DNA from: JACDDK01 sp041747155
Lineage (GTDB): Bacteria; Actinomycetota; Rubrobacteria; Rubrobacterales; Rubrobacteraceae
Direction of reading: 5' to 3'
Length of the DNA stretch: 25,942 bases
Assembly: GCA_041747155.1 (NCBI GenBank)
Contig: JBGTFQ010000031.1
Location: 1-25,942 of the forward strand
This document shows, piece by piece, positions 1 to 7,360 of this stretch (its first letter is position 1; every line of letters begins with the position of its first letter). The translations under genes and the position numbers were made by a program. The notes beneath the pieces were generated by a model. The model was given only the letters and a program-made list of their open reading frames with translations. It made no database searches and had not been told where the DNA came from.

Positions 1-81
1 TATTCTGGAGATCTCACCGGCCAAGTCTTCGAGCGCGGCTTCATCTAGAGTTCGCCGGTCTTTTTCGGGCGGCGTTACCAG
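1..81 (-). CDS. N-terminal fragment of an unidentified gene (possibly tsaE)
   Basis: Only about 27 codons lie inside the window. The plausible frame reads through TPPEKDRRTLDEAALEDLAG, with a natural charge pattern, and overlaps the stop of the uracil-DNA glycosylase gene. It has no ATG, GTG or TTG near the start; the first near-cognate codon is CTG at 81-79. An ATG at 44 in another frame gives an unconvincing peptide. In other actinobacteria tsaE often follows alr in this neighbourhood, and the visible residues could be the helix before a TsaE P-loop. That identity rests on context only. Confidence 0.3.
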   Translation of the reverse strand, partial: MVTPPEKDRRTLDEAALEDLAGEISRI

Positions 82-698
82 AGTCCGGGTTGCAGGGGTT
101 CGCGCTCGGATGCGTCGAAGTCGAGGTTCAGGGTCTCGTAGGTCGCGGGTCGGTCGGAGGCTAGTAGCTCCGGTATGCGGGAGAAATCCGAGATGACAAA
201 CGCTCGCTCCGCCGGTACGTACAACGCCCGCGTTAGCGCGAGTGTCGGGAAGACATAGCGACCATCGAGCGGAACAGCCCGGCCCCGGATGCGGGCGACG
301 GCCTCTTTCCTGCCGGTGAGGACTCTGCTTGCAAGATCCCCCATCGCTACTACGACTTTAGGGTCCACGGCGGCAAGTTGACTCATCAAGTAGGGTCGGC
401 AACTGCTGATCTCACCAGGCTTGGGCGACCGACTCTCCGGCGCTCGACACTTGACGAGGCTGGTCAGATAAACTTCTTCCCTACCGAGCCCCATCGAACC
501 GAGCAGCCGATCCAGGAGCATCCCCGACGCTCCACGAAATGGCTTTCCTTCGGCATCCTCGTTGAATCCCGGAGATTCTCCGACTATCAGAAGCTCGGCG
601 TTTAGCGGGCCTTCGCCAAAGACGACTTTCGTGCGGTTTTTCGAGAGGCCGCACTTGATGCAGCCCAGGGCTTCCTTCTGAGCTTCGGCGAAGTCCAT
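75..698 (-). CDS. Family-4-like uracil-DNA glycosylase (Fe-S)
   Basis: Predicted to excise uracil from DNA at the start of base-excision repair. The 207-aa protein has the usual length of family 4 enzymes. Four cysteines, C13, C16, C84 and C100, are spaced as in the [4Fe-4S]-binding family. The active-site loop GESPGFNED lies at 40-48, followed by GKPFRGASG. Oddity: the second conserved motif, normally HPS or HPA followed by a leucine-rich stretch, should fall at about 152-158, but the sequence there is TLALTRAL, so the histidine is missing. Start: ATG at 698 was chosen over an in-frame start at 743, because the longer form would overlap the upstream PspC gene and adds a basic stretch without homology. 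It lies 10 nt after the PspC stop and is probably co-transcribed. Confidence 0.85.
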   Translation of the reverse strand: MDFAEAQKEALGCIKCGLSKNRTKVVFGEGPLNAELLIVGESPGFNEDAEGKPFRGASGMLLDRLLGSMGLGREEVYLTSLVKCRAPESRSPKPGEISSCRPYLMSQLAAVDPKVVVAMGDLASRVLTGRKEAVARIRGRAVPLDGRYVFPTLALTRALYVPAERAFVISDFSRIPELLASDRPATYETLNLDFDASEREPLQPGLW

Positions 699-708
699 TG
701 CCACGACT

Positions 709-906
709 CTAGTACGCTCGGCTCTCCGGTAGGATCGCCCCAAGAACGATGTAGGCCAATATCACCACGACGTTCGGGCCAGGAATGAACAGCGTCAAGG
801 CAGCAACCGCCAGGCGCACAGCCGTCGGACTCCAGCCGTAAGTGTGCGCAATACCGCCACAAACACCCATTAGCCACCGATCCCGCGTAGCACGTTTCAA
901 ACCCAT
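709..906 (-). CDS. PspC-domain small membrane protein
   Basis: A 65-aa protein that is essentially one PspC domain: a basic N-terminus (LKRATRDRWLMGVCGGIA), a short amphipathic part, then a hydrophobic segment at about 30-60 ending in a LPES tail. PspC proteins are inner-membrane stress proteins; the actinobacterial single-domain forms have no settled function. The start is well supported: a GGAGGAG Shine-Dalgarno lies 4 nt before the ATG. A possible promoter upstream has TTCAAA, a 17-nt spacer and TAATAT, near 935-970 on the minus strand. It sits between the HD-domain gene and the uracil-DNA glycosylase gene. Confidence 0.85.
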   Translation of the reverse strand: MGLKRATRDRWLMGVCGGIAHTYGWSPTAVRLAVAALTLFIPGPNVVVILAYIVLGAILPESRAY

Positions 907-993
907 CTTTCTCCTCCCAACTCGGTGGTATACGTCACCGCCGCTTCGTGTCTTCCCGGATATTATCCCCCGACAAGCGTTTTTGAAAGCCTC

Positions 994-1710
994 CTACCCG
1001 GAGCGTATGCCCCCTTTGGGCAGCAGACTACGGATGCTCTGGATAGCTTCCTCCGTTTTCAGGCCGCGAGCTTCGAGCGCCCGGACGCGGCTCGCGGCGT
1101 ATCCAACGTCGGCGGCGATGTCGAGTTTGAGGTCTCTGGCGAGGGTTTCATAGTCGGGTTCCTTTGAAGGTTTGGCTCCCTGGTAGATCTTGAGGAACTT
1201 GGAGCAGAGATCCCGGTGCCGTTCTATATGTTCTTCTTTGAGTTTCGGCCCCTGGGCAGCGAGGCGGTCGGACCAGCACAAGACAGCCAGTTCTTCACCG
1301 AATGGTCCAGCGGCCCGGACAAGTCTCTCGGGCGGGTGGTCGGAGCGGGCACTCTCCATAAACCCGATCTTGAGGTGCAGAGCCGTGAGAGTCACGGCGA
1401 GGTCGGTGCAGGCGGCGGAGAGCCCAAGTCGTCCACAGATGTCGTGGGCGAGCCTCGCGCCCAGCGAATCGTGCGCGACGAACAATACCCGGCCCTCGAA
1501 CTCGCCTCGTGTCAGGGGTTTGGCGATGTCGTGGAGCAAGGCGGCTACGCGAAGGTTAGGCAGGATATCGGGGCTTACTCTGGCTTCCAGGCGGTTTTCT
1601 TCCATTTCGCGGTCGACGCCTCGGATAGTTTCGAGGATGTGACCCCGGACATCCAGATGATGATACGGGCCTTGCTGTATCCCCTGCGCCAGCGATAGTT
1701 CCGGCACCAA
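994..1710 (-). CDS. HD-domain protein resembling the C-terminal half of CCA-adding enzymes
   Basis: Predicted metal-dependent phosphohydrolase of the HD superfamily. The stretch GIQQGPYHHLDVRGH supplies a first histidine pair, LLHDIAKP the HD dyad, and FVAHDSLGA and LTALHLK further ligands. The arrangement matches the HD module that follows the nucleotidyltransferase domain in bacterial tRNA nucleotidyltransferases, but no nucleotidyltransferase domain is encoded here. The TTG at 1710 is the first conventional start, yet it has no Shine-Dalgarno and removes a homologous-looking helix. The frame stays open upstream, and an ATA at 1776-1774 follows the stop of the preceding gene after one nucleotide; restart there would add 22 residues. 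The substrate is unknown. It could be a nucleotidase or a relic of a split CCA enzyme. Confidence 0.75.
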   Translation of the reverse strand: MVPELSLAQGIQQGPYHHLDVRGHILETIRGVDREMEENRLEARVSPDILPNLRVAALLHDIAKPLTRGEFEGRVLFVAHDSLGARLAHDICGRLGLSAACTDLAVTLTALHLKIGFMESARSDHPPERLVRAAGPFGEELAVLCWSDRLAAQGPKLKEEHIERHRDLCSKFLKIYQGAKPSKEPDYETLARDLKLDIAADVGYAASRVRALEARGLKTEEAIQSIRSLLPKGGIRSG

Positions 1711-1777
1711 CTCGTCCAGGACGGCGGCGGCCAGGGGCGGGCGAAGTGCTTCGTGAATATCCGCTGGCGAGGCTATG

Positions 1778-2134
1778 CTAACGCTTGCGACGGGTCTTTT
1801 TGCGGCTGGCGTTTGGGTTGGGACGACCCTTGAGTGGTCCGGGTTCGCCGCCAGCGCCGTTCTCGGAATTGCCGGAAGCGTTGGACTTCTTGTCCGGGTT
1901 TTTGGCGTTCTGCTGCTGTGCGCGACGACGGCGGGCCCGGTCGGTGAAGGCGGTAAAGATCGTGAACATGACGAACACGAGGACGGTCGTTATGACCAGG
2001 CTGACCGGATTCTGTCCAGACAGGCCGAAGTTCTCCGGAAAGGCAGCGCTCATCCCGTACACGATCAGCCAGTAGAAACCAGTCATCAAGGCTGCGCGTC
2101 TTAGTGCCGAACGCCAGTCGAATCCTTCAGACAT
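1778..2134 (-). CDS. Small membrane protein with a basic, low-complexity tail
   Basis: Not recognised. The 118-aa protein has two hydrophobic segments, at about 13-32 and 43-64, then an RARRRR cluster and a hydrophilic tail rich in Asn, Gly, Pro, Lys and Arg, ending KKTRRKR. The positive-inside rule puts the tail in the cytoplasm, where it might contact nucleic acid or acidic lipids. Its ATG overlaps the last 8 nt of alr (ATGTCTGA), a strong sign of translational coupling. Its stop is one nucleotide before a possible restart codon of the HD-domain gene. Confidence 0.75.
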   Translation of the reverse strand: MSEGFDWRSALRRAALMTGFYWLIVYGMSAAFPENFGLSGQNPVSLVITTVLVFVMFTIFTAFTDRARRRRAQQQNAKNPDKKSNASGNSENGAGGEPGPLKGRPNPNASRKKTRRKR

Positions 2135-3215
2135 TGCTGTATCTCCTCTCCACCCGGCGGTCGTTTATGCCGGTTGTTATCTCGTAGTTTATCGTGCCGG
2201 CCCACCGTCCGGCTTCATTCGCTCCAATGCTATCTTCTCCCTGACCCCCGATCAGGACGACTTCATCCCCTATCGCAACCGACGAGTCGATCCCAAAGAC
2301 GCAAGCATCCATCGTAACCCGCCCGAGCAATGGCCGCCGGAGCCCGCCGATCAGTGCCCGAGCCTCCCCAGAACCCGTCCGTCGATATCCTTCAGCGTAC
2401 CCGACCGGAACCGTCGCCGCGAACATCGGCTCCCGCGCCCGAAACGTCAAACCGTAGGAGACTCCTTCCCCTGGTGAAAGCTCGCGCACCGCCGCCACGT
2501 AGCTCTTGAGGCTCAAGGCCGGATGAAGGTCTTCCTCAGCCGCGTCACCATTCGCTGGATGCAGGCCATACACTGACACGCCGGGCCGCACACAGTCGTA
2601 CCGGGCCGCCGGATGCCAGAGCGTCGCAGCGGAGTTGGATGCGTGGACGAGCACGTCGCCGAGAGAGTGAGCGGAGAGGACTTTGTCGAACGTCGAGATC
2701 TGGGCTTTCGTCGCGGCTTCGTCCTCGTCGGCGGAAGCGAAATGCGTGTAGACGCCGGTGAGTTGATCCCCGAGCACTTTCATCGCCACGCCGACTTCAT
2801 CCGGTTCGACTCCCCAACGGTTCATGCCCGTATTCACTTTCAGGTGTGCTTTGAGATCCGGCTGTTGGGCTATGAGTTTCGCGCTCTGGATGGAGTGAGC
2901 CGTCACCGTGAGGTTCTGAGCTTCGGCGAGGTATAGCCGATCCAGCAGTAAATCCGTGAAGACGAGAATTGGCGCGTCGATCCCAGCATCACGAAGCTGC
3001 GTCCCTTCCTCGACGGTCACGACGGCCAGGGAATCGGCTCCCGCTTTGAGCGTGGCTCGGGAGACTTCGACGGCTCCGTGACCGTAGGCATCGGCCTTTA
3101 CGACAGCCATCAGGTCAGTATTGGCGGCGCGTTGCTTAAGAAGCCGGACGTTGTGCCGGATCGCCGAGAGGTCGATCTCCGCCCACGTTCGGCTCGGAGT
3201 TCGGGCGGCGTCCAC
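2127..3215 (-). CDS. alr: Alanine racemase
   Basis: PLP-dependent interconversion of L- and D-alanine, supplying D-Ala for peptidoglycan. The 362-aa protein is full length. The PLP lysine is K40 in AVVKADAYGHG, and the catalytic tyrosine of the other face is Y254 in GVSYGLTF. CVRPGVSVYG near 208-217 and GRVTMDACVFG in the C-terminal beta domain are family signatures. The start is GTG at 3215, 5 nt after the CBS-protein stop. Only a weak Shine-Dalgarno is visible, so coupling to the upstream gene is likely. It overlaps the following small membrane protein by 8 nt. Association with acpS and the NAD(P)HX repair gene is common in actinobacteria. Confidence 0.97.
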   Translation of the reverse strand: MDAARTPSRTWAEIDLSAIRHNVRLLKQRAANTDLMAVVKADAYGHGAVEVSRATLKAGADSLAVVTVEEGTQLRDAGIDAPILVFTDLLLDRLYLAEAQNLTVTAHSIQSAKLIAQQPDLKAHLKVNTGMNRWGVEPDEVGVAMKVLGDQLTGVYTHFASADEDEAATKAQISTFDKVLSAHSLGDVLVHASNSAATLWHPAARYDCVRPGVSVYGLHPANGDAAEEDLHPALSLKSYVAAVRELSPGEGVSYGLTFRAREPMFAATVPVGYAEGYRRTGSGEARALIGGLRRPLLGRVTMDACVFGIDSSVAIGDEVVLIGGQGEDSIGANEAGRWAGTINYEITTGINDRRVERRYSNV

Positions 3216-3220
3216 GTCGA

Positions 3221-3700
3221 TTATCGGCGGGGCTTTAGGACGTGCAGCGTTAGGATGTCCATTCGGGTGACTACACCACGAAGAACTCCGTCCTCCGCTA
3301 CGGGGAGAAGTTTGATCCGCTCTTCGGCCATGATAGTCGCGGCTTCGGTGAGGGTCGCGCTCGGAAGGATGGTGAAGGGGTCCGTGGTCATTACCTGTTC
3401 GACGGTTACGGCGGCGCTTTTCAGAGTTTCGCGTTGGTATTCGTCCCAGTTTCCTAGTGGGATCATGCCGCCCAGAATGTCCAGAAATCCGGGGCTCTTT
3501 ATATCGGCGTCCCGGAAGATCAAATCCCCCTCGGTCACGATTCCAGCAAGCTCACCCTCCCGAACCACGGGCGCACCAGAGATTCCGTTCTCGGCGAAGA
3601 GCTTGATGACATCCTCGACGGTTCCTTCAGGTTCGAGTGTCGGCCACCCCGACTGCATGATGTCCGCGACTTTCAACTCTCTGATGTCCGTCTGATCCAA
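3221..3700 (-). CDS. Tandem CBS-domain protein
   Basis: A 159-aa protein made of one CBS (Bateman) pair: the first motif at about 9-65 (VADIMQSG ... GAPVV ... GIVTEGDLI) and the second at about 98-155 (VEQVMTTD ... KLLPV ... GVVTRMDIL), with an insert at 66-95 between them. Such proteins bind adenine nucleotides or SAM and often act as energy or ligand sensors. No catalytic domain is attached. The start is TTG at 3700, supported by GGAGG 8 nt upstream; a nearby ATG at 3708 is in another frame. It lies between the NAD(P)HX gene and alr, so it may be a regulatory partner for that cluster (inference). Confidence 0.9.
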   Translation of the reverse strand: MDQTDIRELKVADIMQSGWPTLEPEGTVEDVIKLFAENGISGAPVVREGELAGIVTEGDLIFRDADIKSPGFLDILGGMIPLGNWDEYQRETLKSAAVTVEQVMTTDPFTILPSATLTEAATIMAEERIKLLPVAEDGVLRGVVTRMDILTLHVLKPRR

Positions 3701-3774
3701 TACTCCATCCTCCGTCTGCGCTCGAAATGCTCATCCCGACTCTCACCCCAACATACTACATCCAAAAACGCTCT

Positions 3775-5292
3775 CTACAGCAACTCCCCGATAGCATCCG
3801 GCACGTGGGACAGAAGATCCGTAGCGATGAGGCTCTCTGCAGGCCAGCCAGTCTTCTCCAACCAGAGTTGCGCGGCCCGGCCATGCGCCCAGGCGCCGAT
3901 GCGAGCCGCGTCGAACGGACTGGAGCCCCGGGAGAGCAAAGCCCCGATCACACCGGACAACACATCTCCAGTTCCCGCCGTCGCGAGCGCGACACTCCCG
4001 GTCGAGTTGACGGATATCTCGTCCCCATCGACCACTATAGTGTCGGCCCCCTTGAGCAACACGCAACAGCCATGCTCCTCCGCCGCCCGTCGCACGCTTT
4101 TCAGACGTTCGGCGGATACTTCCTTCGCGCTCGTGCCAAGCAATCGCCCGAGTTCACCAGTGTGCGGCGTGATGACCGTAGGAGCTTCGCGGCGAGAGAT
4201 AGCGTCGCTGCCAGCGAGGGCTGTGATCCCATCGGCATCCAACACTACCGGGACTTCTACCTCCTGCAAAATCCCCTCGACGAGCGACTGGCTCTTCTCT
4301 CCCGTGCCAATAGCCGGTCCCACAACCAACGCGGAAGCTCTCTCAGCTAGTTTCAAGATGTCTTCCAGCGCATCGGGGCTCATGTAGCCAGATTCGTCTT
4401 CGGGCATTCCGTGGACGAGCGTCTCGGTTAGCTTCAGGTCCAGTGCGGATGCCGCGCTCTCTGGAGTCGCGAGGAAAACTATTCCACAACCGGCACGCTG
4501 CGCGGCCTCCACGCTCATCACGGCGGCTCCGGTCATACGCCGGGCGCCCGCCACAACTAGAACAGCTCCCGCCGAATACTTGTGCGATGAAGTCGTGGTT
4601 CTCGGGATTAGACCTCGGAGATCGTCCCGGTCGGCCAACGTTACGGACGGCCAGAAACTTTCGGCCTCCGGTGGAATGCCGATCTCAACGGCTGCCACTT
4701 CACCGGCGTGTTCGGCTCCGGGTGAGATGACACATCCCACTTTCGCCGCGTGAGCGCAGATTGTTAGGTCAGCTCGCACAGCTTCTCCCGCTGTCTCGCC
4801 AGTCGAGCCATTCACGCCCGAGGGCACGTCCACCGATACTGTCGTCACCTCGGCTGAGTTGAGTTGACGGATCAGTCCAGCTTCTTTCTCCCGCACAGCC
4901 CCCGTGAAACCGGTTCCAAGCAGCGCGTCCACAACGAGACTCGCTCCGTCAAGAAGTTCGTCCAGCATCTCGGGGTCGTGGATAGCCACGCCGAGGTTTC
5001 GCAGGGCTTCGAGATTCGTCGCCGAATCCCCGGAGTATTCGTCTTTGGTAACGATGACGTCGACTCGAACGCCCGCCCGGTGCAACTCGCGGGCCACGAC
5101 GAAGCCGTCGCCGCCGTTGTTTCCGCCGCCGCAGACGGCTAACGCTCGGCGTAGACGACGCGGTGGATAGCGGGTCAATATCTCGGCGGCCATCGCGGCT
5201 CCGGCTCGCTCCATCAGGACACCGCCGGGGATGCCCAGAGACTGAGCGGTCTTATCGGCGGCGGTCATCTCTTCGGCGGTGTAGAGCTTCAT
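3775..5292 (-). CDS. nnr: Bifunctional NAD(P)H-hydrate epimerase / ADP-dependent NAD(P)HX dehydratase
   Basis: Repairs hydrated NAD(P)H: the N-terminal YjeF domain epimerises R- and S-NAD(P)HX, and the C-terminal ribokinase-like domain dehydrates the S form using ADP. In the 505-aa protein the N-terminal half carries GGGNNGGDGFVVAR near 55-68 and VVDALLGTGFTG near 120. The C-terminal half carries KYSAGAVLVVAG, VVGPAIGTG, VVLDADGITAL, TPHTGELGRLLG and the anion-hole and base motif TAGTGDVLSG. Both halves are complete. It shares an ATGA overlap (5289-5292) with acpS upstream, so the two genes are translationally coupled. Confidence 0.95.
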   Translation of the reverse strand: MKLYTAEEMTAADKTAQSLGIPGGVLMERAGAAMAAEILTRYPPRRLRRALAVCGGGNNGGDGFVVARELHRAGVRVDVIVTKDEYSGDSATNLEALRNLGVAIHDPEMLDELLDGASLVVDALLGTGFTGAVREKEAGLIRQLNSAEVTTVSVDVPSGVNGSTGETAGEAVRADLTICAHAAKVGCVISPGAEHAGEVAAVEIGIPPEAESFWPSVTLADRDDLRGLIPRTTTSSHKYSAGAVLVVAGARRMTGAAVMSVEAAQRAGCGIVFLATPESAASALDLKLTETLVHGMPEDESGYMSPDALEDILKLAERASALVVGPAIGTGEKSQSLVEGILQEVEVPVVLDADGITALAGSDAISRREAPTVITPHTGELGRLLGTSAKEVSAERLKSVRRAAEEHGCCVLLKGADTIVVDGDEISVNSTGSVALATAGTGDVLSGVIGALLSRGSSPFDAARIGAWAHGRAAQLWLEKTGWPAESLIATDLLSHVPDAIGELL

Positions 5293-5726
5293 TCGGGTTT
5301 TGGTCGGTCGCCCCGGCGGATAATGCAGACGGCTACGGCTGAGAGTTCGGAGTGGGTTATGGAGATAGAGAGGTCCTCTTCGCGCACGCCTACGAGATCG
5401 GCGAAGGCTTTGATCTTGCCGGAGATCCGGACGGTCGGAGCTTGTCTCGGCTTACGGAACACTTCGACGCCGTTCCACTGGATCAAACCGCACCCCAAAG
5501 CCTTCGTGACGGCTTCTTTGGCGGCCCAGCGTCCGGCGAAGTGCCGAACAGCGAAGCGATATTTCTCGCAGTAAGCGATCTCGGCATCCGTAAACAACCG
5601 CTGACGGATGCGCGGCGTCCGCTCCAACGCAAACCTCATCCGCTCCACATCCACGACATCCACCCCAATCTCGGGTACGACGAAGTTCTTCAGACGCTCT
5701 TCAATATTTTTATCGGGTTTATCCAT
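5289..5726 (-). CDS. acpS: Holo-[acyl-carrier-protein] synthase
   Basis: Transfers 4'-phosphopantetheine from CoA to the serine of acyl carrier protein, activating fatty-acid synthesis. Signature residues are present: GVDVVDVERM (Mg-binding Asp), FAGRWAAKEAVTKALG (catalytic Glu-Ala-Val-X-Lys motif), WNGVEVF and SITHSELSAVAV. At 145 aa it is slightly longer than usual because of a polar N-terminal extension of about 18 residues (MDKPDKNIEERLKNFV). The ATG at 5726 has only a weak GGGATGG-like ribosome site. It is the first gene of the minus-strand cluster and faces the diacylglycerol-kinase-like gene across about 50 nt, so its promoter must lie in that gap. Confidence 0.95.
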   Translation of the reverse strand: MDKPDKNIEERLKNFVVPEIGVDVVDVERMRFALERTPRIRQRLFTDAEIAYCEKYRFAVRHFAGRWAAKEAVTKALGCGLIQWNGVEVFRKPRQAPTVRISGKIKAFADLVGVREEDLSISITHSELSAVAVCIIRRGDRPKPE

Positions 5727-5744
5727 CCCACTATGTTACGGCAG

Positions 5745-5772
5745 ATTACAAGTCGTGCAAAACGGCTATAGT
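5745..5772 (+). promoter_or_regulatory. Leaderless-type promoter of the diacylglycerol-kinase-family gene
   Basis: ATTACA (5745-5750), a 16-nt spacer and TATAGT (5767-5772). The -10 box ends 7 nt before the ATG at 5780, so transcription should start at or next to the initiation codon. Confidence 0.6.
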
Positions 5773-5779
5773 AGACGCT

Positions 5780-6667
5780 ATGGAAAGCATCGCTAAACAA
5801 ACCGAAGCAGTAATCATCGGCAACCCCAACTCGGGCCGCGCCGCCGACGAAGGGTTCCTCGAACGCCACGCCGACACGCTCCGAAAAGGCGGCATGGAAG
5901 TCGAGGTACTCAACACGGAACAACCGAATCACGCAACCGAGCTTGCCACAAAGGCCGGTGACCGGCTCATAGTAGCCGCCGGAGGCGACGGCACGGTTAA
6001 CGAGGTCGTAAACGGGATGTCGAAAGGGGCGACCCTGGGAGTCATCCCACTCGGTACGGCTAACGTGCTGGCGCGGGAGCTGGGCATACCGCTGGACCCC
6101 CACGAAGCCTGCAAGCGCGTCCTTACTGGAAAACCGATCCAGATGGACATCGGTGTCGCTAAAGACTCCAAAGATGTCGAGCGACGCTTCATGCTGATGG
6201 CGGGCATGGGCTTCGACGCGAACGTGGTAAACGAGGTGACCCCCGGCGTCAAGCGATACCTCAAGATGCTCGCTTTTCCGCTGGCGGCTCTAAAAGTCTA
6301 CTTTGAAGGGGATCTCCCAAACCTCCACATAATCGACGGCGACACCATCTACGTAGCCCAATTCGTCATCGTCGCCAACGGTCGCTACTACGGCGGCGAG
6401 CTTCAGAGCGCCGAGGACGCCTCACTTACCAGCGGCAGCTTCGAGATCGTACTAGTGGAGCGGGTAAGCACCCTGTTCCGGGCGGATGTCTTTACCCGCA
6501 TTCTGGCCCGCAGTCCGCTCGATAAATCCGTAAAATCCGTCAAGTCCAAAGAACTCCGAGCCCGCGCCCCCGGCTCCGACGTACCCGTTCAGTTAGACGG
6601 CGAGGTCTGGGGCCGCCTCCCGATGAGCTTCCGCATCGAACCCGCCGCCATAACCGTCATTCGCTGA
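5780..6667 (+). CDS. Diacylglycerol/lipid kinase family protein (DgkB/YegS type)
   Basis: Predicted ATP-dependent lipid kinase, probably acting on diacylglycerol or a related lipid at the membrane. The 295-aa protein has the DAGK catalytic domain: NPNSG near 15-19, the nucleotide-binding GGDGTVNEVVNG at 68-79 and PLGTANVLAREL near 91-102. The C-terminal beta-rich domain includes VIVANGRYYGG and a final QLDGEVW motif. It is on the opposite strand to its neighbours and has its own promoter. No Shine-Dalgarno precedes the ATG, consistent with a leaderless mRNA. It converges on the LysE gene with only 3 nt between stops. Confidence 0.9.
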   Translation: MESIAKQTEAVIIGNPNSGRAADEGFLERHADTLRKGGMEVEVLNTEQPNHATELATKAGDRLIVAAGGDGTVNEVVNGMSKGATLGVIPLGTANVLARELGIPLDPHEACKRVLTGKPIQMDIGVAKDSKDVERRFMLMAGMGFDANVVNEVTPGVKRYLKMLAFPLAALKVYFEGDLPNLHIIDGDTIYVAQFVIVANGRYYGGELQSAEDASLTSGSFEIVLVERVSTLFRADVFTRILARSPLDKSVKSVKSKELRARAPGSDVPVQLDGEVWGRLPMSFRIEPAAITVIR

Positions 6668-6670
6668 GTT

Positions 6671-7288
6671 CTAGACTCTCTCCTGCAAGGCGAGTCGCAG
6701 CCCGAGGGCCACCAGTACGCCGCCGGTGATGCGATTCAAGGCTCTGCTATAAGTGGGACGACTGGATATCTTGCCCCCCAGAAAGCCGGAGAAGTATCCG
6801 AATACGCTGAAGAGCACCCACGTCAGCGCCGCGAATAAAAGGCCGAGCGCCAGGAGCCGCAGGCCGCTCGGGCTACCGTTCGCGAATTGCGGCAGATACG
6901 CTAAGAAGAACACGGCAATCTTAGGGTTCAGGACGTTAGAAGCAACCGCCTGAGAGAAAACCTTTCTCATCCCCGTCCGTGGAGAATTGTCCGGCAATAC
7001 GACGATCTCCTTGCTAGCAAAAGCCTTGATACCTATGTAGATCAAATACGCCGCCCCCGCGTACTTGACAACCGAGAACGCCACCGCCGACTGCGAGAGC
7101 AGGGCGGAGAGACCAACCGCCGCGAAAACGGAGTGACACACAAGACCGACGCTGGCACCCGCAGCCGAGATCATAGCCGCGTTGCGTCCCATCGTGATCC
7201 CTCTAGTAAGCACCAATATATTGTCTGGTCCCGGCGCCAAGATCACGACCAGCGAGGCCACTAGAAACAAATAAAGTTGAGGGTCCAT
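6671..7288 (-). CDS. LysE-family amino-acid exporter
   Basis: A 205-aa integral membrane protein with about six hydrophobic segments. The N-terminal signature PGPDNILVLTRGITMGRNAA follows the first segment and is typical of LysE/RhtB exporters; AYLIYIGIKAF and NPKIAVFFLAYLPQF are further family blocks. It probably exports an amino acid or analogue; the substrate cannot be read from sequence. The ATG at 7288 is preceded by an AGAGAGG ribosome site 8 nt upstream. Its promoter overlaps the glmS terminator. Confidence 0.93.
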   Translation of the reverse strand: MDPQLYLFLVASLVVILAPGPDNILVLTRGITMGRNAAMISAAGASVGLVCHSVFAAVGLSALLSQSAVAFSVVKYAGAAYLIYIGIKAFASKEIVVLPDNSPRTGMRKVFSQAVASNVLNPKIAVFFLAYLPQFANGSPSGLRLLALGLLFAALTWVLFSVFGYFSGFLGGKISSRPTYSRALNRITGGVLVALGLRLALQERV

Positions 7289-7310
7289 ACTAGCGGCCTC
7301 TCTTTGCCAG

Positions 7311-7338
7311 ATTATTACAAAACTACTGGGTGTCGCAA
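7311..7338 (-). promoter_or_regulatory. Predicted promoter of the LysE-family gene
   Basis: TTGCGA (7338-7333), a 16-nt spacer and AATAAT (7316-7311) on the minus strand. The -35 lies in the loop of the glmS terminator and the -10 at the end of its U-tract, so the two signals share the same DNA. Confidence 0.45.
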
Positions 7339-7346
7339 AGCCCAGT
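7317..7346 (-). terminator. Rho-independent terminator of glmS
   Basis: A six-base-pair stem ACTGGG/CCCAGT (7346-7341 with 7330-7325) with a 10-nt loop, followed on the minus strand by AGTTTTGT. It lies 15 nt after the glmS stop. Confidence 0.65.
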
Positions 7347-7360
7347 GCTTGCGCATAAAC

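Noticed and set aside
3727..4350. A 207-codon plus-strand frame opposite the NAD(P)HX gene
   Set aside because: Shadow of a well-supported gene; low-complexity Arg/Ser-rich translation.
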